A DNA stretch of 64,000 nucleotides from Spirochaetota bacterium. GTDB lineage: Bacteria > Spirochaetota > Spirochaetia > Sphaerochaetales > Sphaerochaetaceae. A program made the position numbers and the translations under genes. Below are positions 16,880 through 26,517 of this stretch, in pieces (position 1 is the first letter of the stretch; the number at the start of each line of letters is the position of its first letter). The notes beneath the pieces were generated by a model. That model worked only from the letters and a program-made list of their open reading frames with translations, made no database searches and had not been told where the DNA came from. Location: assembly GCA_023401595.1 (NCBI GenBank), contig JAEXDQ010000030.1:1-64000 (forward strand), read 5' to 3'.

Positions 16880-17772
16880 GAATAGTACACCCCTCGTTTT
16901 TCGAAACGGAACAACAGGAGCAGCAGCGCCAGGGACAGGAGGAACACGACGACGCTGATCGTAGAACCCAACGTATAGTTGCCTGACCTGAATCCCTCAA
17001 GATACATCTGGTAGACCAACGTCTGCGTCGAACGGTACGGCCCCCCCTCCGTCAGGATCATCACCGGCGCGCAGATCAGCATCGCGTCCTTGATATTGGT
17101 ACAGACGACGAACATCAGGGTGGGGGAGATGAACGGCAGCTGCACGCTCACGAACTTCCGCCAGGCGCCGGCGCCTTCAAGCTCAGCCGATTCCAACAGC
17201 TGTGGCGGTACATTCCTCAAAGCGGCGAGCAGCAGGATGAAATCAAGTCCGATATCAAGCCATACACCGAGGGCGACCAGTGTGAACATCGCCTTCGAGG
17301 GGTCGTTGAACCAATTGATATCGACGCCCAGGAGCCAGTTGACGATTCCGATCGTAGGATTGAACAGAGCCTTGAAGATCAATGCGGCGCTGGACATGGC
17401 CACGGCCATCGGCAGGAAGAACAGCAGCTCGTTGAACGTCGTCCCCCTCCGTTTGCGATAGCAGAGCAAAGCGCAAAGCATGCAGATCGTTACGTTCACC
17501 GGTACGAAAATCGCTGTGAAACGGAACGTGTTCTTCAAGCTTGTCCTGAAATTTGAACTGCTGAACAGCTCTTTGAAATTCTCCAGACCGACGAACTCCA
17601 CGACCCTGCCCGAGTAGTTGACGATGCTGAGGCTGTTGACGATTGTCTTGAAGAACGGCCAGAGACAGAATATCCCCGCCAGGATCAAAGCGGGCAGCAT
17701 ATAGAGGTACGGTGTAGTCTGTGAAAGCTTCTTGTGTTTCGTGACGATGGTACGATGTCCGGCCGATTGCAT
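16876..17772 (-). CDS. ABC sugar transporter permease (UgpA/MalF type)
   Basis: The 298-residue permease has six predicted membrane spans and the EAA loop LLESAELEGAGAWRKF in the second half. It is the first gene of the leftward transporter operon. I prefer the ATG at 17772, 8 nt after GGAG; a GTG 6 nt upstream would add two residues. The partner permease and binding protein follow. Together they form a CUT1 carbohydrate importer lacking a local ATPase gene. Confidence 0.92.
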   Translation of the reverse strand: MQSAGHRTIVTKHKKLSQTTPYLYMLPALILAGIFCLWPFFKTIVNSLSIVNYSGRVVEFVGLENFKELFSSSNFRTSLKNTFRFTAIFVPVNVTICMLCALLCYRKRRGTTFNELLFFLPMAVAMSSAALIFKALFNPTIGIVNWLLGVDINWFNDPSKAMFTLVALGVWLDIGLDFILLLAALRNVPPQLLESAELEGAGAWRKFVSVQLPFISPTLMFVVCTNIKDAMLICAPVMILTEGGPYRSTQTLVYQMYLEGFRSGNYTLGSTISVVVFLLSLALLLLLFRFEKRGVYYS

Positions 17773-18240
17773 GCTCACTGCTCCGGCGTCGATTCCGACG
17801 CTATGCCGATAATACGCTTCTTTTTTCGGAACGACAAGCGGTTTTTGTGTGTAACTCTATTAATTGTAATAAAATATCTGACGTTGTAATTTGTTACGTC
17901 AGGTTTTTCCCATGGAAACCTGACGCATGGTTTTGCCACGTTATATTTCAACGGGCGAAAGGTTCCCCCTTTGCTCCTGACCGCCGCCCCGGTCGGACGC
18001 GATGCATGGACATCGACTCAAACTCCGCCGATGCCCCCATCTGACCGTCGGCCCTGAATCGGCCGCCATAGGCTGTCCGTTGGTTTCAGGTCGCTCAGGA
18101 TTGACCGCCCGCCATTCTAAGTCGTCCACGCTCATCTGGCTATCGCCCCTGGCCTAGGGGTGAGCATCAACCGTAGACTGGCTTGAAAACATCTCCGATC
18201 GCCAAGAAGCCGTCGGGAGCTGTGTGCCGATACCTGTTCG
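17773..18240. other. Intergenic region upstream of the ABC operon
   Basis: This 468-bp stretch holds the putative promoter of the leftward ABC operon in an A+T-rich section (about 17810-17895), a strong inverted repeat (17897-17925, listed separately) and a CCCCTGGCCTAGGGG-type palindrome near 18148-18162. I found no convincing gene. Confidence 0.6.
17897..17925. promoter_or_regulatory. Perfect 10-bp inverted repeat upstream of the ABC operon
   Basis: CGTCAGGTTT and AAACCTGACG flank a 9-nt spacer. A related TCTGACGTTG occurs just before it (about 17878-17887). The position about 125 bp upstream of the first permease fits an operator for a sugar-responsive regulator; a hairpin terminator is less likely because no T run follows. 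Confidence 0.5.
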
Positions 18241-18435
18241 TCACATCATCTGCAAGGTCCAGAACAGGTCTCCTTCATCGGCTATGGCGTTCTCCTGATG
18301 CTGCGGGCGGCCCGGCCCCTCCAGCTGTTGCGCCCAGACTATGGCGAACACCCCTGTGGCGAGGATGCTCACGATCGCGAGAATCAATAGCAAGGCCACT
18401 AGCTTGTGAGTGTATCTTGTCGCTCGTTTTTTCAT
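18241..18435 (-). CDS. Small single-pass membrane protein
   Basis: A 64-residue frame starts at 18435 after a strong GAGGAGG Shine-Dalgarno. It has a basic N-terminus (MKKRATRYTHK), one hydrophobic span (about residues 12-35) and a polar tail of about 28 residues. I do not recognise the family. A longer frame to 18642 exists, but the extra part is not protein-like. It lies between the ABC operon region and the antiporter gene, 233 nt from the latter, on the same strand. Confidence 0.6.
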   Translation of the reverse strand: MKKRATRYTHKLVALLLILAIVSILATGVFAIVWAQQLEGPGRPQHQENAIADEGDLFWTLQMM

Positions 18436-18668
18436 GCATTCCTCCTCTGCGGACGTTCCCGTCTCATTTTGTTTTCCCAAGGGTCGTCCGTTTCGCCGTA
18501 TGTCGTATAAGGTTCTCGTATGTATGATGGCGGCTGAAAACCATTGCGTATGGTCCGCTGGTACGGTTGTGCGAATCGGCGTCGGCACATGGTCCATCGC
18601 GGGAAGTATGGCCTTGAGATACCGTCGCGGCGCCAGCTTCATCGGCAGATAGACTTTCCCACGGAAAA

Positions 18669-20057
18669 TCAGGCTCTTCGTGGAACCTGTATTCTAGGCG
18701 GCTCGTATGAAATGTCTTCCGTGGCATCCGGCACTTCTGAGCCTTCTTCCGTCGCGTCTTCCTTTTTGGGATTCTCCGCCTCCTTCGGGATCGCCTTGGT
18801 CCTGGAGGAAGGCGCAACTGGTTCCTCTCTTTTTCCATTTTCTTCCGGTATGATCGTTCCTGAGAGGAACAACGACGCCTTGGCCGCGGCCGGGCCTACC
18901 AGTTCATACAGCACCGCCGAAGAAAGAATGATCGTGGAAAGCAGCGTCGCCATGTCCGGGGGCAGCAGCCGCTGTCCCAATGCCGCGAGTCCGATCGACA
19001 CCCCCGCTTGCGGGCAGAGGGCCATCCCCAGATAGTTTCTGATGTTTTTCGGCAGTTTGCAGACCATGGAACCGATGAACGCCCCCGCGTATTTACCGGC
19101 GATCCTGATAAGGAAGTAGGCGACCCCGATGATTCCCGCCGAAGCAAGCGCGTGGAGGTTGAGTTTCATGCCGGAGACGACGAAGAAGATCAGCAGCACA
19201 GGAGGCGCGAAGTTGCTGACCTGCCTGAACAGCTCCTTGTCGTCGCTGATGTTCCTGTAGGTGGCTCCCAGCACCATGCAGCAGAGCAACGGGGAGACCT
19301 CCATGATCGAGCAGATACCGGTCAGCGACAGTATCGTCGTCATGACCACGACGAGCCGATGATCCTGCGAATGCCGGCGGACGATCAACAGGCGCAGAAG
19401 GAACGCGGCTGCGAACCCCATTGCGATGGACAGCAGGTTGAACAGCAACGGCAATCCCATGACGCGCAGGGAGAAGCGGCCGTCGGCGTTGATGGCCTGG
19501 GCCACCGCGGCGCATACGCTGAACGCGATAAGCGCTACGGCATCGTCCAAGGCGGTGACCTGGAGGATCGTATCGACGAACGGCCCTTTCGCATGGTACT
19601 GGCGGATCGTCATCATCGTACTGGCCGGCGCCGTGGCGGAACCGATCGCACCGAGCAGCAGGCAGAACTCCCATGAAAGATGGAATACCCAGCGCATCGT
19701 CAATGCGACGGCCACCGCGGCCGTCAGGGCTTCGAACAACGTCAGTATGATCGCTTTCGGGCCGTTTGAGCGAAGCTTCGCCAGTTTGAAGAATTTACCG
19801 GTCGAGAATGCGATCAATGCAAGCGCGATATCTGTCACGACATCCAGCGTCCGGACGGTTTCTGCCGGCACCAGGCCGAGCAGCTCAGGGCCGATCAGTA
19901 TGCCGGCGAGTAGATATCCCGTGACATGGGGCAGGCGGGCGAGCTTGGTCACCCTGGTCGTCAGGAATCCTGCCGCCAGAATCAATGCGAGGGTCAGAAT
20001 AGCCGCGGCGCTGTCGCTCAATTGGAACAGGCCGCCAAGAATGTCGTTCAGTTGCAT
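18669..20057 (-). CDS. CPA2-type cation:proton antiporter
   Basis: The 462-residue protein has about 12 hydrophobic segments and belongs to the Na+/K+:H+ exchanger (KefB/GerN-like) family. Typical segments are PHVTGYLLAGILIGPELLG (about residues 43-61) and TALDDAVALIAFS (about 168-180), where the paired Asp residues form the ion site. The last about 60 residues are hydrophilic and low in complexity, a cytoplasmic tail without a TrkA-N domain. It is divergent from a LysR-type gene across a 391-bp spacer, so that regulator is a plausible controller. Confidence 0.88.
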   Translation of the reverse strand: MQLNDILGGLFQLSDSAAAILTLALILAAGFLTTRVTKLARLPHVTGYLLAGILIGPELLGLVPAETVRTLDVVTDIALALIAFSTGKFFKLAKLRSNGPKAIILTLFEALTAAVAVALTMRWVFHLSWEFCLLLGAIGSATAPASTMMTIRQYHAKGPFVDTILQVTALDDAVALIAFSVCAAVAQAINADGRFSLRVMGLPLLFNLLSIAMGFAAAFLLRLLIVRRHSQDHRLVVVMTTILSLTGICSIMEVSPLLCCMVLGATYRNISDDKELFRQVSNFAPPVLLIFFVVSGMKLNLHALASAGIIGVAYFLIRIAGKYAGAFIGSMVCKLPKNIRNYLGMALCPQAGVSIGLAALGQRLLPPDMATLLSTIILSSAVLYELVGPAAAKASLFLSGTIIPEENGKREEPVAPSSRTKAIPKEAENPKKEDATEEGSEVPDATEDISYEPPRIQVPRRA

Positions 20058-20448
20058 GCATACCTCCGGGAAATTATGAAACCGTCAGTTTCGTATCGTG
20101 CAGATACCGCCGGACAAAACACGAGCGCGCAAACCGTACCTCTGTACGGCCCGATGAAAGGCGGTGCGGCTGATGGACGGGATTCTTCAAACGATAAAAA
20201 ACCGCCGGCTCCCATGAGTCGGATTTCGGTGACGAGTCATCGAATTGTTCGTTTCTGTTTCTCGATGAGAATATACGCCCAAATATGATGAAAATCAAAT
20301 TCTTATATTTTATAGTGTTATAAAAATTTTTAATTGGAATTTTCTATTGATTCCCGTAATAATAAGGAACGCGAAATTGTACTATCCTGAAAATCTTTAG
20401 TATATTTGTCGTTCACCTCATCATGAAAAAAGGAGAAGGGGGCGTTCC
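20058..20448. other. Divergent promoter region, antiporter / lysR
   Basis: This 391-bp spacer separates the leftward antiporter gene from the rightward LysR gene. It contains a hairpin CCGTAC-CTCT-GTACGG (about 20138-20153) and a strongly A+T-rich section (about 20270-20400) suited to two promoters and LysR binding. No gene is evident. Confidence 0.55.
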
Positions 20449-21360
20449 ATGTTGGACCAAAAGATCAAGACCTTCCTAGCGCTTGTCGAAGCGGGGAGCT
20501 TCACCAAGGCCGCTGACACGCTCTGTCTGACCCAACCGGCGGTCAGTCATCAGATTCGGCTTTTGGAAGAGGAATACCGGATCAAGATATTCTACAAGGC
20601 GAAGAAGGAACTGAAGCTTACCCCGGAAGGAGAGATTCTGTTGAAGTATGCCCGTCGTTGCGCCGCGATCGCCGCGAACGCGCAGCAGGCGTTGCTGGAT
20701 AGTCGCCATAGTATCAAACGGCTGATGATCGGCATGACCCCGACGGCCGAAGAGCATCTGCTTCCCCAGGTCGTCGCCATGTACTGCATGGAGCATGGCC
20801 GGACCCATGTGAGCATCGTCACCGGGACGTTGGAATCGATCCGTAGCAGGTTGAAGGCGTACGAACTCGATATGGCGGTCCTGGGAGGATTGATAGCCGA
20901 CGATGATTTTGTGAATGTGCAGCTGGATACCGATTATCTCAGCCTTGTGGTTTCTCCCGACAATCCTCTGGCTGGACAGGGCGAAGTCTCCCTGCCCCAG
21001 CTCAAGGAGGAAAAACTTATCCTCCGCTCTACGTCCGCCGCGACCAGACGGCAATTCGAAGAGTTCCTACGGAACAACGGGGAGACCATCCGCAATTTCA
21101 ATGTGATGATGGAGATCGACAACGTGCCGACGATCAAGGAGCTTGTCGCGAAGAACCTGGGGGTGACGATCATCAGCCACAGCGCCTGCCTCGTTGAACA
21201 GCTCAGGGGGCAGCTGGTCAGCGTACCGATCGCCGGCGTCACCGAAATGATGCGTGAGATCAACTTGGTATACCGCAAGAACTACAACCATCCCGAGGTC
21301 GCTGAAGAGATCAAACGGATATATCTTGACCTGGCGCGGCAACGGGAATATCCGGATTGA
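20449..21360 (+). CDS. LysR family transcriptional regulator
   Basis: The 303-residue protein has the LysR winged-helix N-terminus (FLALVEAGSFTKAADTLCLT, then QPAVSHQIRLLEEE, residues about 10-45) and a C-terminal periplasmic-binding-like effector domain. The start follows AAGGAGAAGGGG. LysR proteins often control a divergent gene, here the CPA2 antiporter. The effector is unknown. Its 3' end overlaps the convergent acetyltransferase gene by 50 nt. Confidence 0.92.
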   Translation: MLDQKIKTFLALVEAGSFTKAADTLCLTQPAVSHQIRLLEEEYRIKIFYKAKKELKLTPEGEILLKYARRCAAIAANAQQALLDSRHSIKRLMIGMTPTAEEHLLPQVVAMYCMEHGRTHVSIVTGTLESIRSRLKAYELDMAVLGGLIADDDFVNVQLDTDYLSLVVSPDNPLAGQGEVSLPQLKEEKLILRSTSAATRRQFEEFLRNNGETIRNFNVMMEIDNVPTIKELVAKNLGVTIISHSACLVEQLRGQLVSVPIAGVTEMMREINLVYRKNYNHPEVAEEIKRIYLDLARQREYPD

Positions 21361-21934
21361 TCGCTCGTTCTTGTCCTCCCGTCGCACGTCGTCCGTTCCT
21401 GTACGACGCTTTCCATGTTCCGTCAGTGATCTCGTAATACTCCATGTCGGCGCGCCTGTGTTCCGTGACCTGCACCGCGTCCCGGTGCGTGACCCAGCGC
21501 ATGCCGCATTTGCGCATGACGGCTCCCGATGCGTTGTTCCCGCATTCGTGGCCGCCTATGACCTTTTTCACCCCAAGGTGCCCGAACGCCTCCCCGAGTA
21601 CCGCCGACAGCGCTTCGGTCATGATTCCCTGTCCCCATCGGTCCTTTCTCAATACATATCCGAAGTCTACGGAATCCTCCTTGAACCGTAGTTCAATGCA
21701 TCCGATACAGCGACCGTCCTCCTTCTTGCAGATCGCCCAGACTCCGGGAATCTGGTAAAAAGTCCTGATGGCCCATAGGGACTCCGATTCCATCTTGTGC
21801 GCGGGCCAGGTGAGGTACCGTACCGTCTCCTCGTCTTTGGCGTAGGCGAAGACGTCGGGGGCGTCCTCCTCGGTGAACGGGCGGAGGATGAGCCGTTCCG
21901 TCAGCAAGGTAGGGGAGATGGAAACCGTATCCAT
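21311..21934 (-). CDS. GNAT family acetyltransferase (RimJ/RimL type)
   Basis: The 207-residue protein starts with the RimJ/RimL-like TERLILRPFTEEDAPDVF and has the acetyl-CoA site DRWGQGIMTEALSAVLG followed by the NNASGAVMRKCGM motif. Such enzymes acetylate N-termini or small amines. The last about 17 residues are read antisense to the end of the LysR gene, so the C-terminus (after the family core) may be an extension. It starts near 21934 with AAGGAGCAGACAAT upstream. Confidence 0.88.
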   Translation of the reverse strand: MDTVSISPTLLTERLILRPFTEEDAPDVFAYAKDEETVRYLTWPAHKMESESLWAIRTFYQIPGVWAICKKEDGRCIGCIELRFKEDSVDFGYVLRKDRWGQGIMTEALSAVLGEAFGHLGVKKVIGGHECGNNASGAVMRKCGMRWVTHRDAVQVTEHRRADMEYYEITDGTWKASYRNGRRATGGQERAINPDIPVAAPGQDISV

Positions 21935-22043
21935 ATTGTCTGCTCCTTCTTTGATGATGATCTGGCCGTCGCCGGTCTGTCAGAATCACAAGGTTTCTGC
22001 TATAGTACGTCGTAATTCGCCGTCAGTCGAGAGGAAGACATCC

Positions 22044-22967
22044 ATGCGTTCGATACGATCATCCCTTATGTTGGTTCTGACCGCCCTGATCTGGGGCCTC
22101 TCTTTCGTCGCACAGAGCGTCGGCATGGAATATGTCGGCCCCTTCACGTTCAACTGTATCAGGAGCGTCCTCGGCGGCCTTGTGCTGATTCCCTGCATTT
22201 TCCTGTTGGACCGTCTTGGTGGGGATTCCCCATCGGCCCCGGTTGCCCGGAAACGGTTCGCCTTGGTACAGGGGACGCCAGCCGAAAAACGGCTGTTGCT
22301 CGGCGGCGGGGTGGCCTGCGGTCTGGCTCTGGCCGTCGCCAGTTCGTTGCAGCAGTTCGGTATCTTGTACACGACGGTGGGGAAGGCCGGGTTCATCACC
22401 GCGCTGTACATCATCATCGTTCCAATCCTCGGACTGTTTTTCAAAAGACGGGTGTCCATGACGGTCTGGGGCGGCGTCGCGCTCGCATTGGCCGGAATGT
22501 ACCTGCTGTGCATCACCGATGATTTCAACATTGGCAGGGGCGATGTCCTGGTAATACTCTGTGCGTTCATATTTTCAATCCATATCCTACTGATAGACCA
22601 TTTTTCACCGTTGGTCGATGGCGTGCGTCTCTCCTGCGTCCAGTTCCTGACCTGCGGCGTCCTATGCGGAATCTGCATGTTCCTGTTCGAGCGTCCGACG
22701 CTGCGGTCGATTCTGTCGGCATGGCTGCCGATACTCTACGCTGGCGTCCTTTCCTGCGCAGTGGCCTATACCTTGCAGGTCGTGGCCCAGAAATATGTCG
22801 AGCCGACCGTTGCTTCGTTGATACTCAGTCTGGAATCGGTGTTCGCCACGTTGTTCGGCTGGTTGATCCTGGGACAGACGCTTTCTGCGAAAGAGCTGTC
22901 CGGCTGTCTGCTGGTGTTCTGCGCCATTGTCCTGGCTCAGGCCCCTCGGCGGCGAAGCGTGTCCTGA
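22044..22967 (+). CDS. DMT superfamily (EamA) transporter
   Basis: The 307-residue inner-membrane protein has about ten hydrophobic spans arranged as two EamA repeats (LTALIWGLSFVAQSVGMEY near the N-terminus; the second repeat from about residue 165). EamA proteins export metabolites such as amino acids. The ATG at 22044 follows GAGAGGAAG. Upstream lies a CTATAGT-type -10 (about 22000). The substrate is unknown. Confidence 0.9.
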   Translation: MRSIRSSLMLVLTALIWGLSFVAQSVGMEYVGPFTFNCIRSVLGGLVLIPCIFLLDRLGGDSPSAPVARKRFALVQGTPAEKRLLLGGGVACGLALAVASSLQQFGILYTTVGKAGFITALYIIIVPILGLFFKRRVSMTVWGGVALALAGMYLLCITDDFNIGRGDVLVILCAFIFSIHILLIDHFSPLVDGVRLSCVQFLTCGVLCGICMFLFERPTLRSILSAWLPILYAGVLSCAVAYTLQVVAQKYVEPTVASLILSLESVFATLFGWLILGQTLSAKELSGCLLVFCAIVLAQAPRRRSVS

Positions 22968-23347
22968 TCGTTTGAAAATCGCTTGTCGATGCTGTCATCG
23001 CCCATGCTCCCGGCCACGGGCTTGAGCTGTCCCCTCTAGGCGATCGGGCGACGGCGAATCTCCATGGAAGCCGTCCGACGCCGGAGCCCGCCTCTGGTCG
23101 CTGGGTGTTTGCATCGTCGTGTCGAGTCTTCGCAAACCCCGCATCCTCTCATCCTGCATGCTTTTTCACTGATGATGAAATCTCCGGCTGTTTTCTTGCG
23201 GCGGAGTGGGAATAGCGATATAGTACGTACAACGCCGTTGATAAAAACACAGTTCCGGTTGGTAGTCCGGACGCAGTATCCCTGCCAGTAACCTGCCTCC
23301 TTGGTTGTCCGTTCACGGCTCATGCGTCGTATAAGGAGGTTTCGCTT
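22968..23347. other. Intergenic region before the DUF2992 gene
   Basis: This 380-bp stretch contains the strong Shine-Dalgarno (ATAAGGAGG) of the DUF2992 gene at its right end. Leftward frames through it appear to be chance frames. DUF2992 (YjdF) genes in Firmicutes often sit under a yjdF riboswitch, but I could not recognise that structure by eye. Confidence 0.45.
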
Positions 23348-23773
23348 ATGAACGAAGCGGTGGTATGTGTATGTACCGTGTTCTTCGAGGACCCCTTCTG
23401 GGTAGGGGTGTTTGAACGTATGTATTGCGGTCGGTTGGAGACGGCTCGGGTCGTGTTCGGCGCGGAGCCCACCGAACCGGAGATACAGGATTTCCTGATC
23501 AACAGGTGGTCCACCCTCCGCTATACCGTTCCGGTCGAACTGGAAGGGGCGCTCGTCCGTTCCGCTGTCAATCCCAAGCGTGCGGTGCGTCTCGCCCGCC
23601 GGCAGATGGACGTCGGCTCTATCGGAACGAAGAGCCAGCAGGCTTTGCAGGAGCAACGGGAAGAACTCGCCGAAAGCCGGAAGCAGTACGCCAGAACCAG
23701 ACGGCAGGAAATGGATCAGCGGCGTTTTCTGGAACGGCAGGAAAAGAAGAAACTGAAAAAACGGGGGCATTGA
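23348..23773 (+). CDS. YjdF-like DUF2992 protein
   Basis: The 141-residue protein matches the YjdF/DUF2992 family: an N-terminal half with FEDPFWVGVFER...VVFGAEPTEPEIQDF, then NPKRAVRLARRQM and a highly basic, helical C-terminal tail with many K, R, E and Q. Family members are small cytosolic proteins; in Firmicutes their expression is tied to a riboswitch for azaaromatic compounds and a role in handling toxic aromatics has been proposed. The start has a strong ribosome binding site. It stands alone. Confidence 0.8.
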   Translation: MNEAVVCVCTVFFEDPFWVGVFERMYCGRLETARVVFGAEPTEPEIQDFLINRWSTLRYTVPVELEGALVRSAVNPKRAVRLARRQMDVGSIGTKSQQALQEQREELAESRKQYARTRRQEMDQRRFLERQEKKKLKKRGH

Positions 23774-23919
23774 CGGGCTTTGGTTGGGATGTTTCCCAGC
23801 GGGCCGGGGGGCTGATTTCATCATCGTGCGGAGAGAATATGAAGTTGCTGACGTAATGGTGATATGGTGCGGCGGGCCTCCGCTGACCCCAGCGCCAGGG
23901 TGTTCCTGCATCTTCTGTC

Positions 23920-23948
23920 TTGCACAAGCCTGTACGCCCCGTCATAAT
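23920..23948 (+). promoter_or_regulatory. Promoter of the pseudouridine synthase gene, leaderless layout
   Basis: TTGCAC (23920-23925) and CATAAT (23943-23948) are 17 nt apart, with 8 nt before the ATG at 23957 and no Shine-Dalgarno. Confidence 0.6.
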
Positions 23949-23956
23949 TATAAGCT

Positions 23957-25324
23957 ATGGACAAGCTCCGATCCCTTGCGTCTGAACGCGATCTTCCTCA
24001 TACGCCTCCCTATACGCCTTTGCCGACCGCCCGTGCGCAAAACTATTGCCTGTGGCTTCAGGAACGTCTGGCGCAATCGGGTTGTCTCGATTTTGAAGGC
24101 GCCTGCGAGGTTCCTGTCGCCCCGTCGTTCGAGCCCTATGGCGGACAGATGTTCGGAGCGTTGGTCTGTACCGACGCCGGGGGAACGGAGGTCGTCCTCA
24201 AGGCCTTTTCCGGTCAATACCACGGGCGTTGGATGGTGTCGGGGTGGGTTCCTCCCGTACCCGACGTAGACGCTTATGAAAACACGGTCGAATTGAACGA
24301 CGCCCGGATTCATCTGCTTGGCGACCAGTTGGCGCGAGCGGCCGAAGAGGGGGAGGCCTCCGATATTTTGCGTCGCCTGCGTGAGGAACGGAAGAAGCTG
24401 ACATTGGAGAGCCAACGGAGGATTTTCGCACTCTATTCATTCGCCTCTTGCGACGGAGGCCGGAAGTCCTTCGCGGATATGCCGGGTCAGGCGTTTCCAT
24501 CGGGGACGGGAGATTGCTGTGCGCCGAAACTGCTCCATCATGCGTTTGTGAACCATCTTCATCCCGTCAGTCTCGCCGAGTTCTACTTTGGAGCGCCGAA
24601 TCGTTCGGGGACGAAGGTCCATGGCCGGTTCTACCCGCCTTGCGACGAGCGTTGCCGTCCGTTGCTCAAGCATCTGCTGGGGCTCGACCTCCTCTATTGC
24701 GACGACCATGTCGCGGTGGTGAACAAGCCTTCGGGATTGTTGTCCGTTCCGGGACGGGGTGATGACAAACAGGACTGCGTGGAGGCGCGGTTGCGGCGGT
24801 TATTTCCCGATTGTATCAGGCAACCTGCCGCCCATCGGCTGGATATGGATACTTCCGGCCTCCTGTTGCTGGCGTTCGACGCCGATACCCATAGGGCGTT
24901 GAGCTTGCAGTTCATGAACGGAACGGTGTTCAAGCAATATGTCGCATTGGTAGATGGTGTCGTGAAAGAGCGTGAAGGAACGATACAACTCCCGTTCCGT
25001 CTCGATGTAGACCATCGTCCGCGACAAATCTATGACGAACTGCATGGCAAGCTTGGCGTCACCCGGTGGGAGCGGCTTGGCGTCGAGACGCTTGTTTCCG
25101 GCAGGACGGTCTCCCGGCTGCTGTTCACGCCGCTGACGGGCAGGACGCATCAGCTGCGGGTGCATTGCGCCCATGAAAAAGGCCTTGGCCGCCCGATTCT
25201 CGGAGACCGGCTGTACGGTACGGAAGAACCAGGCCAACGGCTGGCGTTGCATGCCTGTGCGTTGTCGTTCATCCATCCCGCGACAGGGGAGCGTGTGGCA
25301 TTCCATTGCGCCGCCGATTTCTGA
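23957..25324 (+). CDS. RluA family pseudouridine synthase with long N-terminal extension
   Basis: The 455-residue protein converts uridine to pseudouridine in rRNA or tRNA. The catalytic domain occupies about residues 230-455 with D296 in HRLDMDTSGLLLLA and the RTHQLRVHCAHEKG motif. The first about 225 residues are an extension containing a charged helical stretch (about 120-160), as in E. coli RluA-like YlyB/'RsuA-RluA' long forms; its role is unknown. The gene appears to be leaderless, with its -10 box 8 nt before the ATG. It precedes the M42 gene by 116 nt. Confidence 0.88.
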   Translation: MDKLRSLASERDLPHTPPYTPLPTARAQNYCLWLQERLAQSGCLDFEGACEVPVAPSFEPYGGQMFGALVCTDAGGTEVVLKAFSGQYHGRWMVSGWVPPVPDVDAYENTVELNDARIHLLGDQLARAAEEGEASDILRRLREERKKLTLESQRRIFALYSFASCDGGRKSFADMPGQAFPSGTGDCCAPKLLHHAFVNHLHPVSLAEFYFGAPNRSGTKVHGRFYPPCDERCRPLLKHLLGLDLLYCDDHVAVVNKPSGLLSVPGRGDDKQDCVEARLRRLFPDCIRQPAAHRLDMDTSGLLLLAFDADTHRALSLQFMNGTVFKQYVALVDGVVKEREGTIQLPFRLDVDHRPRQIYDELHGKLGVTRWERLGVETLVSGRTVSRLLFTPLTGRTHQLRVHCAHEKGLGRPILGDRLYGTEEPGQRLALHACALSFIHPATGERVAFHCAADF

Positions 25325-25440
25325 CGGTTCCTCAAATCTGTTTTTTCGCATGACGGGCTTGTATGTCGCCGGTTCTCCGCATACAATCCTACTGACCGGC
25401 TTCGCAGGCTTGAACGATCTGCGGGCGGCAAGGTGGTGAC

Positions 25441-26517
25441 ATGGACAAGACGCAGCAGCTTTCGCTGATCAAACAGCTCAGCGAGGCGAATGGGATTTCC
25501 GGGTTTGAAGACGAAGTGCTTGACTTGATTCGGCGGGAGGCCGTCGGTCTCGGGGAATTCTCCCGCGACTCGATGCTGAACCTCTATCTGGAACGGAAGG
25601 GCAATGAGCCCGGCAAGCCCGTAGTCCAGCTCGACTGTCATACCGACGAGGTAGGCTTCATGGTCAAGGCCATCCGTCCCGACGGAATGCTGGAGTTCAT
25701 TCAGATCGGCGGCTGGGTCCCTACCAATATTCCCGCCCATCTGGTCCGGGTCCTGAACCGGGACGGGGTGTATATCCCCGGCGTGGTGGGCAGCAAGCCG
25801 CCTCACTTCATGTCCGCTGAAGAGGCGAAAAAGCCGTTGGATATCTCTTCGATGTTCATCGACGTCGGAGCGGCGTCGATGGATGAGGTAATCAACGACT
25901 ACCGCATCGGCATAGCCGCCCCAGTGGTTCCCGAAGCCGTCTGTACCTACGATGAGCGGCATGATGTCCTTGTGGGCAAGGCCTTCGACAACCGTATGGG
26001 TTGCGCCGCCGTCATTGCTACGCTCGACGCCCTGAAGGATGAAAAGCTCAGTGTGAATCTTGTCGGCGCCTTCGCGTCGCAGGAGGAAGTCGGCACCCGC
26101 GGGGCAATCGTTACCAGCCGCACGGTGAAGGCCTCCGTTGCCATGGTTTTTGAAGGCTGTCCCGCCGACGATACCGTAGTTCCTGCGTATGTCTCCCAGA
26201 CGGCGATCAAGAAAGGGCCGATGCTCCGTCATATCGACGCCCGCATGATCACGAACTCCAGGTTCCAACGGTACGCCCTCGATCTCGCCGCCAAGCTCGG
26301 TATCCCGGTGCAGGAAGCCGTCCGTTCCGGAGGCTCGACCAACGGTGCGTCGATCCATCTCGCCAACAGCGGTATCCCCGTGATCGTGATAGGCATTCCC
26401 GTCCGTTACGCCCATACCCACTACGGCATCTGCGCCTACAGCGATTACGATAACGGAGTGAAACTCGCCGTTGAGCTGCTGAAACGGTTGGACGCACCAG
26501 CCATAGCGGGCTTCTGA
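25441..26517 (+). CDS. M42 family metallo-aminopeptidase
   Basis: The 358-residue protein is an M42 glutamyl aminopeptidase/FrvX-type enzyme, usually a dodecameric cytosolic peptidase with two metal ions. Metal-site segments are QLDCHTDEVGFMV (His at about residue 67), GKAFDNRMGC (Asp at about 182), the EEVGTRG Glu pair (about 216), and AHTHYG near the C-terminus. The start follows AAGGTGGTGAC. No truncation is seen. Confidence 0.92.
   Translation: MDKTQQLSLIKQLSEANGISGFEDEVLDLIRREAVGLGEFSRDSMLNLYLERKGNEPGKPVVQLDCHTDEVGFMVKAIRPDGMLEFIQIGGWVPTNIPAHLVRVLNRDGVYIPGVVGSKPPHFMSAEEAKKPLDISSMFIDVGAASMDEVINDYRIGIAAPVVPEAVCTYDERHDVLVGKAFDNRMGCAAVIATLDALKDEKLSVNLVGAFASQEEVGTRGAIVTSRTVKASVAMVFEGCPADDTVVPAYVSQTAIKKGPMLRHIDARMITNSRFQRYALDLAAKLGIPVQEAVRSGGSTNGASIHLANSGIPVIVIGIPVRYAHTHYGICAYSDYDNGVKLAVELLKRLDAPAIAGF

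Noticed and set aside
22968..23347. yjdF-type riboswitch before the DUF2992 gene
   Set aside because: Known for Firmicutes homologues, but I could not identify the conserved structure by eye; covariance-model search would decide.
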